Part shown: positions 1 through 7,271 of the stretch, piece after piece
How positions within the stretch are numbered: the stretch's first letter is position 1
Layout: every line of letters begins with the position of its first letter
NCBI RefSeq assembly: GCF_007830125.1
Contig: NZ_VLLG01000003.1
Coordinates: 796,247 to 860,246 of the forward strand
Length of the DNA: 64,000 bases
Origin: Chitinophaga japonensis
GTDB taxonomy: Bacteria; Bacteroidota; Bacteroidia; Chitinophagales; Chitinophagaceae
Direction: 5' to 3'
Program-made: the position numbers and the translations under genes
Notes under the pieces: generated by a model
The model's database searches: none
Told to the model about the DNA's origin: nothing
Seen by the model: only the letters and a program-made list of their open reading frames with translations

Positions 1-1905
1 GGTGATCAGCGCGGTTTGCCGCAGCAGGGCGGATTTACCGCTCATGTTAGGCCCGGTAAGGATAATGATCTGCTGTTGCTCGCGGTCCAGCAGGATATCG
101 TTGGCTACATAAGCCTCCCCGGGGGGCAGGCCGCGTTCTATTACCGGGTGCCGGCCCTCCTTGATGTCCAGTTGGTACCCGTCCGTAAGCTGCGGGCGGC
201 GGTATTTGTATTGCAGGGCGTTGGCGGCAAAGCAAAGCAGGCAGTCCATGCGGGCCATGGCCTGTGCATTCTGCTGCACCGGTACAATGTAATCCTGCAG
301 CGTCAGCAGCAGTTCGTCAAACAGCTTTACTTCCAGCGCCAGTATCTTTTCTTCCGCACCGGTGATCTGCTCTTCATACTCCTTCAGCTCCGGGGTGATG
401 TACCGTTCCGCATTGGCCAGGGTTTGCTTGCGTATCCAGGCGGCCGGCACCTTGCTGCGGTGCGCATTGGTCACTTCCAGGTAGTAGCCGAACACGTTGT
501 TGAATGCTACTTTCAGGGAAGGAATGCCGGTGGCTTCAGATTCCTTTTGCTGTATCTGCAGCAGGTATTCCTTGCCGGAGCTGGCTATCTGGCGCAGCTT
601 GTCCAGCTCGGGATGCACGCCGTCGCGGATAGCGCCGCCCTTTGCTACCAGTATGGGCGGGGTATCGGTGATCTGCTCCAGGATGCGGTCCAGTATGGCG
701 GGACAGGCGTCCAGTTGCTGGTGCAGTTGCTGCAGGTAGGCATTGTCCGTACCGGACAGCAGTTGCCGGATGGCCTGCACCTGCTGCAGCGCTTTGGCCA
801 GTTGCATCACCTCGCGGGGATTGATCTTTTTGAGCGGTATCTTGGATACCAGGCGTTCCAGGTCGCCGGCCTGTTTCAGGTGTTGCTGCAGGGCTTTGGA
901 CAGGTCTGTTTCCCGGATGAAGTATTCCACTACATCCAGCCGTTCGTTGATACGGGCAATATCGCGCAGCGGGAATACCAGCCAGCGTTTCAGCAGGCGG
1001 GCGCCCATAGGGCTTACAGTGGTGTCCAGCACCCCCAGCAGGGTGAGCCCGTTTTCCACGCTGCTGTTCAGCAGCTCCAGGTTGCGCACGGTAAAGCGGT
1101 CCATCCAAAGGAAATCGTCCTGGTCTATGCGCTGCATGCCGGTAATATGCTGCAGGTGCGGGTGCTCGGTATCTTTCAGGTAATGCAGGGTGGCCGCCGC
1201 CGCAATGTGCGCTTCCTGCATGTCTTCCACGCCAAACCCTTTGAGGGAATGCGTGCTGAACTGCTTCAGCAGGGTTTCCTGCGCATACTGCGTGGTAAAG
1301 ATCCATTCCTCCAGCGTGTAGGTATAGAAGCGCGGGCCGAAGGTTTGCCGGAAATGCTTCTGCTGCGGCTTGGCGAATATCACTTCCGCCGGCTTGAAGC
1401 TTTGCAGCAGCTTGTCGATGTACTCCGTATCGCCCTGCGCTACAAACAGCTCGCCGGTAGAAATGTCCAGGAAGGCCACGCCGGTAAGGGCAGCGCCAAA
1501 GTGTACGGCTGCCAGGAAGTTGTTGCTGGCGTTTTCCAGCAGCTTATCATTAATGGCCACGCCGGGCGTCACCATTTCAGTGACCCCGCGCTTTACAATG
1601 CCTTTTACGGTCTTGGGATCTTCCAACTGGTCGCATACGGCCACGCGGTGGCCGGCCTTTACCAGCTTATGGAGATAGGTATCCAGCGAATGGTGGGGAA
1701 ACCCGGCCAGGTCCACGTAGGAGGCGGAGCCATTGGCCCTTTTGGTCAATACAATGCCCAGTACGCGGGCAGCGATCACCGCATCTTCATTGAATGTTTC
1801 GTAAAAATCACCTACCCGGAAAAGCAGCACGGCATCGGGATACTTTGCCTTGATGGCATTGTGCTGTTGCATTAACGGGGTTTCTTCCGATTTGCTTTTA
1901 GCCAT
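1..1905 (-). CDS. mutS: DNA mismatch repair protein MutS (N-terminal 635 residues; gene runs off the left edge)
   Basis: MutS binds mismatches as a clamp and recruits MutL in an ATP-dependent way. Translation of the minus strand from the ATG at 1905 gives a protein opening MAKSKSEETP, with the mismatch-reading Phe-x-Glu motif in GDFYETF (residues 32-38). The connector, lever and clamp regions follow. The Walker A motif TGPNMSGKS lies at residues 617-625, just before the window ends, so the rest of the ATPase domain lies outside. The start is supported by a TACATTTG promoter element (minus strand, 1911-1918) only five bases upstream of the ATG, which implies a leaderless or nearly leaderless transcript. 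The gene is divergent from the SPOUT methyltransferase gene, with a palindromic repeat between them. Identification is secure; the truncation is a window effect, not a pseudogene. Confidence 0.97.
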   Translation of the reverse strand, partial: MAKSKSEETPLMQQHNAIKAKYPDAVLLFRVGDFYETFNEDAVIAARVLGIVLTKRANGSASYVDLAGFPHHSLDTYLHKLVKAGHRVAVCDQLEDPKTVKGIVKRGVTEMVTPGVAINDKLLENASNNFLAAVHFGAALTGVAFLDISTGELFVAQGDTEYIDKLLQSFKPAEVIFAKPQQKHFRQTFGPRFYTYTLEEWIFTTQYAQETLLKQFSTHSLKGFGVEDMQEAHIAAAATLHYLKDTEHPHLQHITGMQRIDQDDFLWMDRFTVRNLELLNSSVENGLTLLGVLDTTVSPMGARLLKRWLVFPLRDIARINERLDVVEYFIRETDLSKALQQHLKQAGDLERLVSKIPLKKINPREVMQLAKALQQVQAIRQLLSGTDNAYLQQLHQQLDACPAILDRILEQITDTPPILVAKGGAIRDGVHPELDKLRQIASSGKEYLLQIQQKESEATGIPSLKVAFNNVFGYYLEVTNAHRSKVPAAWIRKQTLANAERYITPELKEYEEQITGAEEKILALEVKLFDELLLTLQDYIVPVQQNAQAMARMDCLLCFAANALQYKYRRPQLTDGYQLDIKEGRHPVIERGLPPGEAYVANDILLDREQQQIIILTGPNMSGKSALLRQTALIT

Positions 1906-1910
1906 ACCTG

Positions 1911-1918
1911 CAAATGTA
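1911..1918 (-). promoter_or_regulatory. Promoter -7 element of mutS
   Basis: The minus strand reads TACATTTG, a perfect match to the Bacteroidota TAnnTTTG element. Only five bases separate it from the mutS ATG at 1905, so transcription would start at or very near the start codon. Confidence 0.55.
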
Positions 1919-2080
1919 AATTCCAAATCCCAAATTCCAAATTCCAAAAAAGGAGCAAAATTCCAAATCCCAAAATCCAAATCCCAAAATCGGGTGCAAT
2001 GGCCTAAGATATAGGAACGCTGTCATTTACTTTGATGTTTGCCGCCACTTTGGTACTTGGTATTTGGTATTTGGAATTTA
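1917..2080. repeat. Palindromic interspersed repeat, family A, copy 1
   Basis: The left arm (1917-1995) is built from TTCCAAATCCCAAA-type heptads and the right arm (about 2049-2080) from the complementary TTTGGTA/TTTGGAA heptads. They enclose a unique-looking core. Read on the minus strand, the core (about 1995-2040) aligns with the conserved core of the other copies (AGCGTTCCTATATCTTAGG against AGCAGTTTACCGATAGTTTA), though it is the most diverged together with copy 5. It fills the space between the divergent genes mutS and the SPOUT methyltransferase. Confidence 0.75.
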
Positions 2081-2081
2081 G

Positions 2082-2089
2082 TAGTTTTG
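2082..2089 (+). promoter_or_regulatory. Promoter -7 element of the SPOUT methyltransferase gene
   Basis: TAGTTTTG matches TAnnTTTG and ends five bases before the ATG at 2095. A TTG at 2057-2059, inside the right arm of the repeat, lies 22 bp upstream and could serve as the -33 element. A start at the longer upstream ORF end (2032) would lie before this promoter, which favours 2095. Confidence 0.5.
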
Positions 2090-2094
2090 CCCTC

Positions 2095-2628
2095 ATGCGC
2101 AAACTAACTACCAACGAGTTGGGCCGTAAAACCATCCACCAGTTCAGGCAGGCGGACAAAACGCCCCTGGTGCTGGTGCTGGACAATGTAAGGAGCATGC
2201 ACAATGTAGGCGCCGTGTTCCGCACGGCAGACGCTTTCCTGCTGCAGGGCATTGTCCTGTGCGGGTATACGCCTACGCCCCCGCACCGCGATATCCATAA
2301 AACAGCACTGGGCGCTACGGAAACCGTGAGCTGGCAATACAGCGCCACCACGCAGGAGGCCGTACAGCAATTGCAGGAAGCCGGTTATACCGTAATGGCT
2401 ATAGAGCAGGCCGAGCAAAGCATTATGCTGGATGCTTATACGCCGCCGGTAGACCGGCCGCTGGCACTGGTGTTCGGCAACGAAGTAACTGGCGTAGACG
2501 CAGGCGTGATGCAGCAGGTAGACGGCTGCATAGAGATCCCCCAGAGCGGGATGAAGCACTCCCTCAACATCTCCGTGAGCGCCGGTATCGTGGTTTGGGA
2601 TATATTTGTGAAAATGAAAAAAGGATGA
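2095..2628 (+). CDS. SPOUT (SpoU/TrmH family) RNA 2'-O-methyltransferase
   Basis: A 177-residue TrmH/SpoU-class enzyme that methylates ribose 2'-OH groups in tRNA or rRNA using S-adenosylmethionine. All three SpoU motifs are visible: NVGAVFRTAD near residue 38, LVFGNEVTGV near residue 125, and the SAM-binding knot segment MKHSLNISVSAGI near residue 150. The protein lacks the extra N-terminal RNA-binding domain of RlmB, so it is closer to the short TrmH/TrmL-like forms; the exact target nucleotide cannot be assigned. Start 2095 is chosen over 2032 because the upstream codons translate the repeat arm and a promoter element lies just before 2095. Its stop overlaps the next start (ATGA), indicating translational coupling. 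Confidence 0.88.
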   Translation: MRKLTTNELGRKTIHQFRQADKTPLVLVLDNVRSMHNVGAVFRTADAFLLQGIVLCGYTPTPPHRDIHKTALGATETVSWQYSATTQEAVQQLQEAGYTVMAIEQAEQSIMLDAYTPPVDRPLALVFGNEVTGVDAGVMQQVDGCIEIPQSGMKHSLNISVSAGIVVWDIFVKMKKG

Positions 2629-3491
2629 TCAGCACTGTCAATAAATATCTTTCGCTCGTAAAGTTCAGTCACACCATTTTTGCCATGCCCTTTGCCATGA
2701 CCGGGTTTTTTATGGCTACGGTAAAGGAGGGGCATCCCTTCCGCTGGCAGTTGTTCCTGCTGGTGGTGCTGTGCATGGTGTTTGCCCGCAGCGCTGCCAT
2801 GGCCTTTAACCGCTGGCTGGATGCGGAGATAGACAAGCGCAACCCCCGTACCGCACAAAGGGAGATCCCTGCCGGCGTGATCGCCGCCAGCAATGCGCTG
2901 TACTTTGTGATCGCCAATGCCGCCTTGTTCATGCTGTGTACCTGGTTTATCAACCGCCTGTGCTTCTTCCTGTCGCCGGTGGCGCTGCTGGTAGTGCTGG
3001 GCTATAGCTATACAAAGCGCTTTACAGCCCTGTGCCACCTGGTGCTGGGCCTCGGGCTGTCGCTGGCGCCTATCGGCGCTTTCCTGTCGGTGACCGGTTA
3101 CTTTGCCCTGCTGCCGGTGCTGGTGTCTGTGCTGGTGCTGTGCTGGGTATCCGGCTTTGACATTATCTATTCGCTGCAGGACGAGGAGTTTGACCGCTCC
3201 CAGTCCCTGAATTCCATACCCGCCTGGCTGGGCAAGCCGGGCGCCCTGCGCTGCTCCGAGATATTGCATGTAATAGCGGGATTGCTGGTGATCGCTATCG
3301 GCATACAGGGGCATTTTCACTGGCTGTACTGGATCGGGGCCGGCGTATTCATGATCATGCTGGTATCCCAGCACCTGCTGGTGAAGCCGCATGACCTGAG
3401 CCGGGTAAACCTGGCCTTTATGACCACCAACGGCGTTGCCAGCGTAGTGTATGCCATATTTGCAATAGCGGATATGTTGGTGGCATTATAA
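2625..3491 (+). CDS. UbiA-family prenyltransferase (menaquinone-type)
   Basis: An integral membrane aromatic prenyltransferase of 288 residues. The first Asp-rich motif is seen in NRWLDAEIDKRNPRT (about residues 66-80) and the second in DIIYSLQDEEFD (about residues 179-190). These bind the Mg-diphosphate of the polyprenyl donor; about eight to nine hydrophobic helices surround them. Bacteroidota homologues are usually named 4-hydroxybenzoate polyprenyltransferase or MqnP/MenA-like and are thought to act in menaquinone synthesis. No other quinone gene is nearby, so the substrate is inferred from the family. The ATG at 2625 overlaps the preceding stop by four bases; the longer frame start at 2595 lies inside the upstream gene and is unlikely. 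Confidence 0.85.
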   Translation: MISTVNKYLSLVKFSHTIFAMPFAMTGFFMATVKEGHPFRWQLFLLVVLCMVFARSAAMAFNRWLDAEIDKRNPRTAQREIPAGVIAASNALYFVIANAALFMLCTWFINRLCFFLSPVALLVVLGYSYTKRFTALCHLVLGLGLSLAPIGAFLSVTGYFALLPVLVSVLVLCWVSGFDIIYSLQDEEFDRSQSLNSIPAWLGKPGALRCSEILHVIAGLLVIAIGIQGHFHWLYWIGAGVFMIMLVSQHLLVKPHDLSRVNLAFMTTNGVASVVYAIFAIADMLVAL

Positions 3492-3496
3492 TACAT

Positions 3497-3907
3497 ATGG
3501 GACGCATATTATCTATAGATTACGGTAAAAAAAGAACGGGCCTGGCCGTAACAGACCCCCTGCAGCTAATAGCCAGCGGCCTCACCACCGTGCCTACGCA
3601 CAACCTGGTGCCCTTCCTGAAGCAATATATGGCGCAGGAAACGGTATCGGAGATCATCATCGGCGAGCCACGCAACCTGGATGGCAGCGCCACGGATGCC
3701 ACGGCGCTGGTAACGGAGTGTGTCCGCATCCTGCACAAGCATTTCCCCGGTATACCTGTGAAAAAGATAGACGAGCGCTTTACCTCCAAAATCGCGTCCC
3801 GCTCTATGCTGGACAGCGGCCTGAAGAAAAAGGACCGGCAGAATAAGGCCCTGGTGGATGAAATAAGCGCCACCGTGCTGCTACAGGGCTACCTGCAGAA
3901 CAGGTGA
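3497..3907 (+). CDS. ruvX: RuvX/YqgF family pre-16S rRNA nuclease (Holliday-junction-resolvase fold)
   Basis: A 136-residue protein with the RNase H-like fold of YqgF. The first catalytic strand reads ILSIDYGKKRTGLA with its Asp at residue 7; IIIGEPRNLDGS is the second conserved block; and KKIDERFTSKIASR holds the acidic DER segment. The family was named a Holliday junction resolvase and in E. coli also matures the 5' end of 16S rRNA. It follows the prenyltransferase by five bases, so it is probably the last gene of that short operon. The next gene, def, is separated by a palindromic repeat and its own promoter. Confidence 0.92.
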   Translation: MGRILSIDYGKKRTGLAVTDPLQLIASGLTTVPTHNLVPFLKQYMAQETVSEIIIGEPRNLDGSATDATALVTECVRILHKHFPGIPVKKIDERFTSKIASRSMLDSGLKKKDRQNKALVDEISATVLLQGYLQNR

Positions 3908-4065
3908 AAATTCCAAAATCCAAATCCCAATATCCAAATTCCAAAATTGAACACGAGCCCTCTGAGCTATCGGCAAACTGCTTTTGCATGGAGGCCTGGC
4001 CATTTGTTTGGAATTTGGATATTGGGATTTGGAATTTGGAATTTGCACTGATTTGGAATTTTTTA
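3907..4065. repeat. Palindromic interspersed repeat, family A, copy 2
   Basis: Left arm 3907-3949 carries TTCCAAA/ATCCAAA/TCCCAAT heptads and right arm 4007-4065 carries the complementary TTTGGAA/TTTGGAT/TTGGGAT units. The core between them, read on the minus strand, contains AAGCAGTTTGCCGATAGCTC (3963-3984), matching the core of copies 4 and 7 on the plus strand, so this copy is inverted. It lies between ruvX and def. Confidence 0.85.
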
Positions 4066-4071
4066 GATTCG

Positions 4072-4079
4072 TACCTTTG
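4072..4079 (+). promoter_or_regulatory. Promoter -7 element of def
   Basis: TACCTTTG matches TAnnTTTG. A TTTG at 4052-4055, contributed by the right arm of the repeat, lies 16 bp upstream. The ATG of def is 31 bases downstream. Confidence 0.55.
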
Positions 4080-4110
4080 CATTTATTTTTTCAGAAAAAC
4101 AGTTATTTAA

Positions 4111-4689
4111 ATGATATTACCCATAGTAGCTTACGGGCATCCGGTGTTGAGAAAGGTTTGTGAAGACATTACTCCTGACTATCCGAATTTGCAGCAGTTC
4201 ATTGCCAATATGTGGGAAACCATGTATGGCTCCAGCGGGGTGGGACTGGCCGCCCCGCAGGTGAACAAGCCGATCCGCCTTTTTGTGGTGGACAGCGAGC
4301 AGATCATCAATAATATGGATGAGGAGGAAAGGGCGGAATATCCCGGCGATCATGGAGTAAAGCAGGTCTTTATCAATGCTCACAAAGTAGAGGAGGACGG
4401 GGACGAGTGGCCTTACAATGAAGGCTGCCTGAGCATTCCCAGGATCCGGGAAGACGTGTACCGCCCCGAAAAGATCCGCCTGCGCTACCTGGACGAAAAT
4501 TTCCACCCCCACGAAAGAACCTTCCACGGCATCACCGCAAGGGTTATTTTCCACGAATATGATCATACAGAAGGCAAACTGTTCATTGATTACCTGAAGC
4601 CACTTAAACGCAGGATGCTGAAAGGAAAATTAGAAGATATCTCCAAAGGCAAGATAGGCACGGATTACAAGATGATATTCCATAAATAA
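4111..4689 (+). CDS. def: Peptide deformylase
   Basis: Removes the N-formyl group from nascent proteins. All three hallmark motifs are present in this 192-residue protein: GVGLAAPQV near residue 44 (motif I), EGCLSIP near residue 108 with the metal-ligand Cys (motif II), and HEYDHTEG near residue 150 with the two metal-ligand His and the catalytic Glu (motif III; the common form is HExDH). Length and motif spacing fit type I/III bacterial enzymes. The gene has its own promoter and stands alone before the sigma factor gene. Confidence 0.97.
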   Translation: MILPIVAYGHPVLRKVCEDITPDYPNLQQFIANMWETMYGSSGVGLAAPQVNKPIRLFVVDSEQIINNMDEEERAEYPGDHGVKQVFINAHKVEEDGDEWPYNEGCLSIPRIREDVYRPEKIRLRYLDENFHPHERTFHGITARVIFHEYDHTEGKLFIDYLKPLKRRMLKGKLEDISKGKIGTDYKMIFHK

Positions 4690-4758
4690 AATAGAAGAAA
4701 ATTTTGTAATGTAAAAAAAAGCTTCTATTTTGGCCCCTGTTAATACTTAACTATCCTA

Positions 4759-5316
4759 GTGGCTGATTTGAGACCCTCTCTTACATATACTGAAGCTGAA
4801 CTGGTACAGGGCCTGAAGGCCCGTGACGAGAAAATATTCAGCTATGTATATGACCATTATTCCCCGGCTTTATACGGCGTGGCCCTCAAGGTGGTGAATG
4901 ACGAGAACGCGGCAGTAGACTTGTTGCAGGATATCTTTTTAAAGATATGGCGCGGCATTGATCGCTATGATGAGGAAAAGGGACGCCTGTTTACCTGGAT
5001 GCTGAATATTGCTCGCAATACGGCTATTGACACCCTTCGCTCGCGGGCACACAAGCTGGGGCTGAAGATGCAGGAGATCGGCAACGGCCATTACCGGCAG
5101 GAGCAGCTCACCGTGCAGCAGTCTGTTGACCACCTCGGTCTGGGCAAAGTGCTGGACCAACTGAACAAGGAACAGCGGGTGATCATTGACCTGGCTTATT
5201 ACCGGGGCTGTACGCAGGAGGAGATCGCAAAGCTGCTGGACATTCCGCTGGGGACGGTTAAGACCAGGATGCGAAACGCAATTATTCAATTAAGGAATAT
5301 TCTAAAACAGGTGTAA
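4759..5316 (+). CDS. ECF-type RNA polymerase sigma factor (first paralogue)
   Basis: A 185-residue group 4 sigma factor. Region 2 spans about residues 25-92 (YDHYSPALYG, LLQDIFLKIWR, RLFTWMLNIARNTAID) and region 4 about residues 130-182 (RVIIDLAYYRGCTQEEIA, then the recognition helix IPLGTVKTRM). The start is GTG at 4759, preceded by a 69-base gap after def. The downstream gene, five bases away, encodes a membrane anti-sigma factor, so the two form a sigma/anti-sigma switch. It closely resembles the sigma factor at 6416-6967; the opening LTYTEAELVQGLKAR is nearly shared, which points to tandem duplication of the pair. Confidence 0.93.
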   Translation: MADLRPSLTYTEAELVQGLKARDEKIFSYVYDHYSPALYGVALKVVNDENAAVDLLQDIFLKIWRGIDRYDEEKGRLFTWMLNIARNTAIDTLRSRAHKLGLKMQEIGNGHYRQEQLTVQQSVDHLGLGKVLDQLNKEQRVIIDLAYYRGCTQEEIAKLLDIPLGTVKTRMRNAIIQLRNILKQV

Positions 5317-5321
5317 TCAAG

Positions 5322-6176
5322 GTGGATGTGCAACGCTACATATCGTCCGGAATTATAGAAAGTTACGTGGTAGGGCTCGTTTCCGAACAGGAAGCCAGGG
5401 AGGTGGAGAGCGCCATTGCGGAATACCCTGAGATCAGGGAAGCGGTAGAGGCCTGCCGGCAGGATATGGAGCGGTACGTGGAGCTGTACGCGGTATCCCC
5501 GCCAAAGGACATCCGCAGCCGTATACTGGATGCCATTGAAAACGAATCTTCCCCGGAAGGTGAGGAGCTGCTGCCCGAGGAGCTGCGGGAGCCCGGAGAG
5601 GCCGCGGCAGACAGGCCTGCCAGGCCGGCATTCAAATTGACGCCTTTGCGCGTGTGGCAGATAGTGGCTTTATTAGCGGTGGCAGGCATGCTGATCAGCA
5701 TCTTATTCAATAACCGGTACGCGGGGCAGTTAGAGGCGCAGCAGGTGGAGTACGCTTCCCTGCAGGCAAACCAGGCTGCCCTGAAGGAGGAGTACCAGGC
5801 AGCAATGGCGAAGCTGGACGATGTGACCGGGGAACTGAATGTGCTGAAAGACCCCGACATCAAATGGACCCGGCTATACGGTACCGGCAAGCATGCCGGT
5901 CAACTGGCCACCGTTGGCTGGAACCCGGAATCCAAAGAAGTGTACCTGCGGGCGCTGTCCCTGCCGGAGCCCGGCCCCGGCCAGCAGTACCAGCTCTGGG
6001 CCCTTTACCGGGGCAAACCGGTAGACGCCGGCGTATTTGAAATGGGAAAACAGCAGCACGCCCTGCAGAAAATGAAGCCGGTAACGGCCGTACAGGTATT
6101 TATCATCACCCTCGAGAAAAAAGGCGGCAGCGCCACCCCCGCGCTGGACCAGCTATTTGTAGCCGGCCGCCCCTGA
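5322..6176 (+). CDS. RskA-type transmembrane anti-sigma factor
   Basis: A 284-residue regulator expected to hold the upstream sigma factor at the membrane. The N-terminal 75 residues form the cytosolic anti-sigma domain (SSGIIESYVVGLVSEQEARE). A Pro/Glu-rich linker follows, then one transmembrane helix at about 111-130 (VWQIVALLAVAGMLISILF), a short coiled coil at about 137-175, and a periplasmic RskA C-terminal domain to the end (EPGPGQQYQLWALYRGKPVD). The start is GTG at 5322. In actinobacterial RskA the periplasmic domain receives the signal that triggers proteolysis; here the inducing signal is unknown. Compare the truncated paralogue at 6972. Confidence 0.9.
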   Translation: MDVQRYISSGIIESYVVGLVSEQEAREVESAIAEYPEIREAVEACRQDMERYVELYAVSPPKDIRSRILDAIENESSPEGEELLPEELREPGEAAADRPARPAFKLTPLRVWQIVALLAVAGMLISILFNNRYAGQLEAQQVEYASLQANQAALKEEYQAAMAKLDDVTGELNVLKDPDIKWTRLYGTGKHAGQLATVGWNPESKEVYLRALSLPEPGPGQQYQLWALYRGKPVDAGVFEMGKQQHALQKMKPVTAVQVFIITLEKKGGSATPALDQLFVAGRP

Positions 6177-6180
6177 ACCA

Positions 6181-6288
6181 GTTAGTAATTAATAGTTAAT
6201 AATTAATAGTTGCTGGATACAAGTGCCTTACAGGCACATGTGTGTAACGAATATTATTAATTCTTAATTATTCATTATTAATTAATTT
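6181..6288. repeat. Palindromic interspersed repeat, family B (AT-rich), copy 1
   Basis: Left arm (6181-6210) is TTAATAG/TTAATAA heptads; right arm (6250-6288) is the complement (TTATTAATTCTTAATTATTC). The core carries ACAAGTGCCTTACA and ends in GTAACGA, echoing ACAAGTGCTTCAAT and TTACGA in copy 2 at 28455. It separates the two sigma/anti-sigma pairs. Confidence 0.75.
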
Positions 6289-6415
6289 CCCTATCTTTCG
6301 CACTCATTTCTGTTCTAACCTGTTCATAACTTTTGCCTCCTTTAGAGAACGGACCATGCCTATGCTACAATGGTAGGCGGACGCTTTGCCTAAAAACCTA
6401 ACCCATATATTTATT

Positions 6416-6967
6416 GTGGAATCGGACTTCACATACACGGAAGCAGAGTTGGTGCAGGGGCTGAAAGCCAGGAACCAGCGGGTGTTCAGCTATTTATACG
6501 ACCATTATTCGCCGGCGCTTTACGGCGTGGCGCTGAAAATATTGAATGATGAGAATGCGGCAGGGGATACCCTGCAGGAGGTGTTCCTGAAGATATGGCG
6601 CAATATAGACCGCTATAACGAGGAAAAAGGACGCCTCTTTACCTGGATGCTCAATATTGCGCGCAATACCGCCATCGATATGCTACGGTCCAAATCGCAC
6701 AGGCTGGAACAAAAAATCCAAGATGTGGGCGACGACGTACATTTATATACAGGTCATCTAACCGTTTACCAGTCTACTGACCATCTTGGACTTTCCAAAG
6801 TCCTTGAAAAGCTGAATAAGGAACAGCGCATCATTATCGACCTGGCGTATTATAAAGGGTGTACACAAGAGGAGATCGCGACGATACTGAATATTCCTTT
6901 AGGTACCGTTAAAACAAGAACGAGACTGGCTATGATCAGATTAAGAAATCTTTTAAAAGCGTTATAA
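6416..6967 (+). CDS. ECF-type RNA polymerase sigma factor (second paralogue)
   Basis: A 183-residue ECF sigma factor with region 2 (LYDHYSPALYGVALKILND, LQEVFLKIWRNIDRY) and region 4 (GCTQEEIATILNIPLGTVKT) aligned almost residue for residue with the paralogue at 4759. The GTG at 6416 is preferred because it gives an N-terminus (VESDFTYTEAELVQGLKAR) collinear with the paralogue; a TTG at 6386 in the same frame would add ten residues. The following gene starts four bases after the stop and encodes a shortened anti-sigma factor. Target genes are not evident from this window. Confidence 0.92.
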   Translation: MESDFTYTEAELVQGLKARNQRVFSYLYDHYSPALYGVALKILNDENAAGDTLQEVFLKIWRNIDRYNEEKGRLFTWMLNIARNTAIDMLRSKSHRLEQKIQDVGDDVHLYTGHLTVYQSTDHLGLSKVLEKLNKEQRIIIDLAYYKGCTQEEIATILNIPLGTVKTRTRLAMIRLRNLLKAL

Positions 6968-6971
6968 ACCC

Positions 6972-7217
6972 GTGAACGTACAACGTTTCCTATCATCCGG
7001 TATTATCGAGCTATATGTAGCAGGTATGGCCTCCGTGCAGGAAGCACAGGAGCTGGAAGCAGCTATGGCGCAGTTTCCCGACCTGGCCCGGGAGGTAGAA
7101 GCCTGCCGAAGGGATATGGAACAGTACGTTCGCTTGCAGGCCATTACCCCACCGCCCGATATCAAGGAGCACCTGCTGCGCATGGTGGCGGACGAAACCA
7201 CGAAATACACCGATTGA
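6972..7217 (+). CDS. Truncated anti-sigma factor: cytosolic domain only
   Basis: An 81-residue protein starting at GTG 6972. It aligns along its whole length with residues 1-77 of the anti-sigma factor at 5322 (shared SSGIIE, EACR.DME.YV and PPDI blocks), then ends in TKYTD with no transmembrane segment and no RskA domain. The conserved part should still bind the partner sigma factor, so it may act as a soluble anti-sigma factor rather than a membrane-gated one. No continuing homologous frame was found in the 54 bases before the next gene, so a recent frameshift is not apparent. Function is inferred from the paralogue and from the position beside the second sigma gene. Confidence 0.8.
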   Translation: MNVQRFLSSGIIELYVAGMASVQEAQELEAAMAQFPDLAREVEACRRDMEQYVRLQAITPPPDIKEHLLRMVADETTKYTD

Positions 7218-7230
7218 CCCGCTCAAAGGC

Positions 7231-7250
7231 ACACCTGCACATCCGCACAT
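7231..7250. repeat. Possible solo arm of a family D repeat
   Basis: CACACCTGCACATCCGCACA resembles part of the right arm of the family D palindrome at 13251-13308. No matching left arm is present here. It lies directly before the gene at 7272. Confidence 0.4.
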
Positions 7251-7271
7251 TATTTTTATTATTTTGCGCAA

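Noticed and set aside
16..1875. A 619-codon open frame on the plus strand
   Set aside because: It is antisense to mutS, whose minus-strand translation has the mismatch and Walker A motifs.
1..1905. mutS as a truncated pseudogene
   Set aside because: The reading frame is intact up to the first base of the window; the cut is the window edge.
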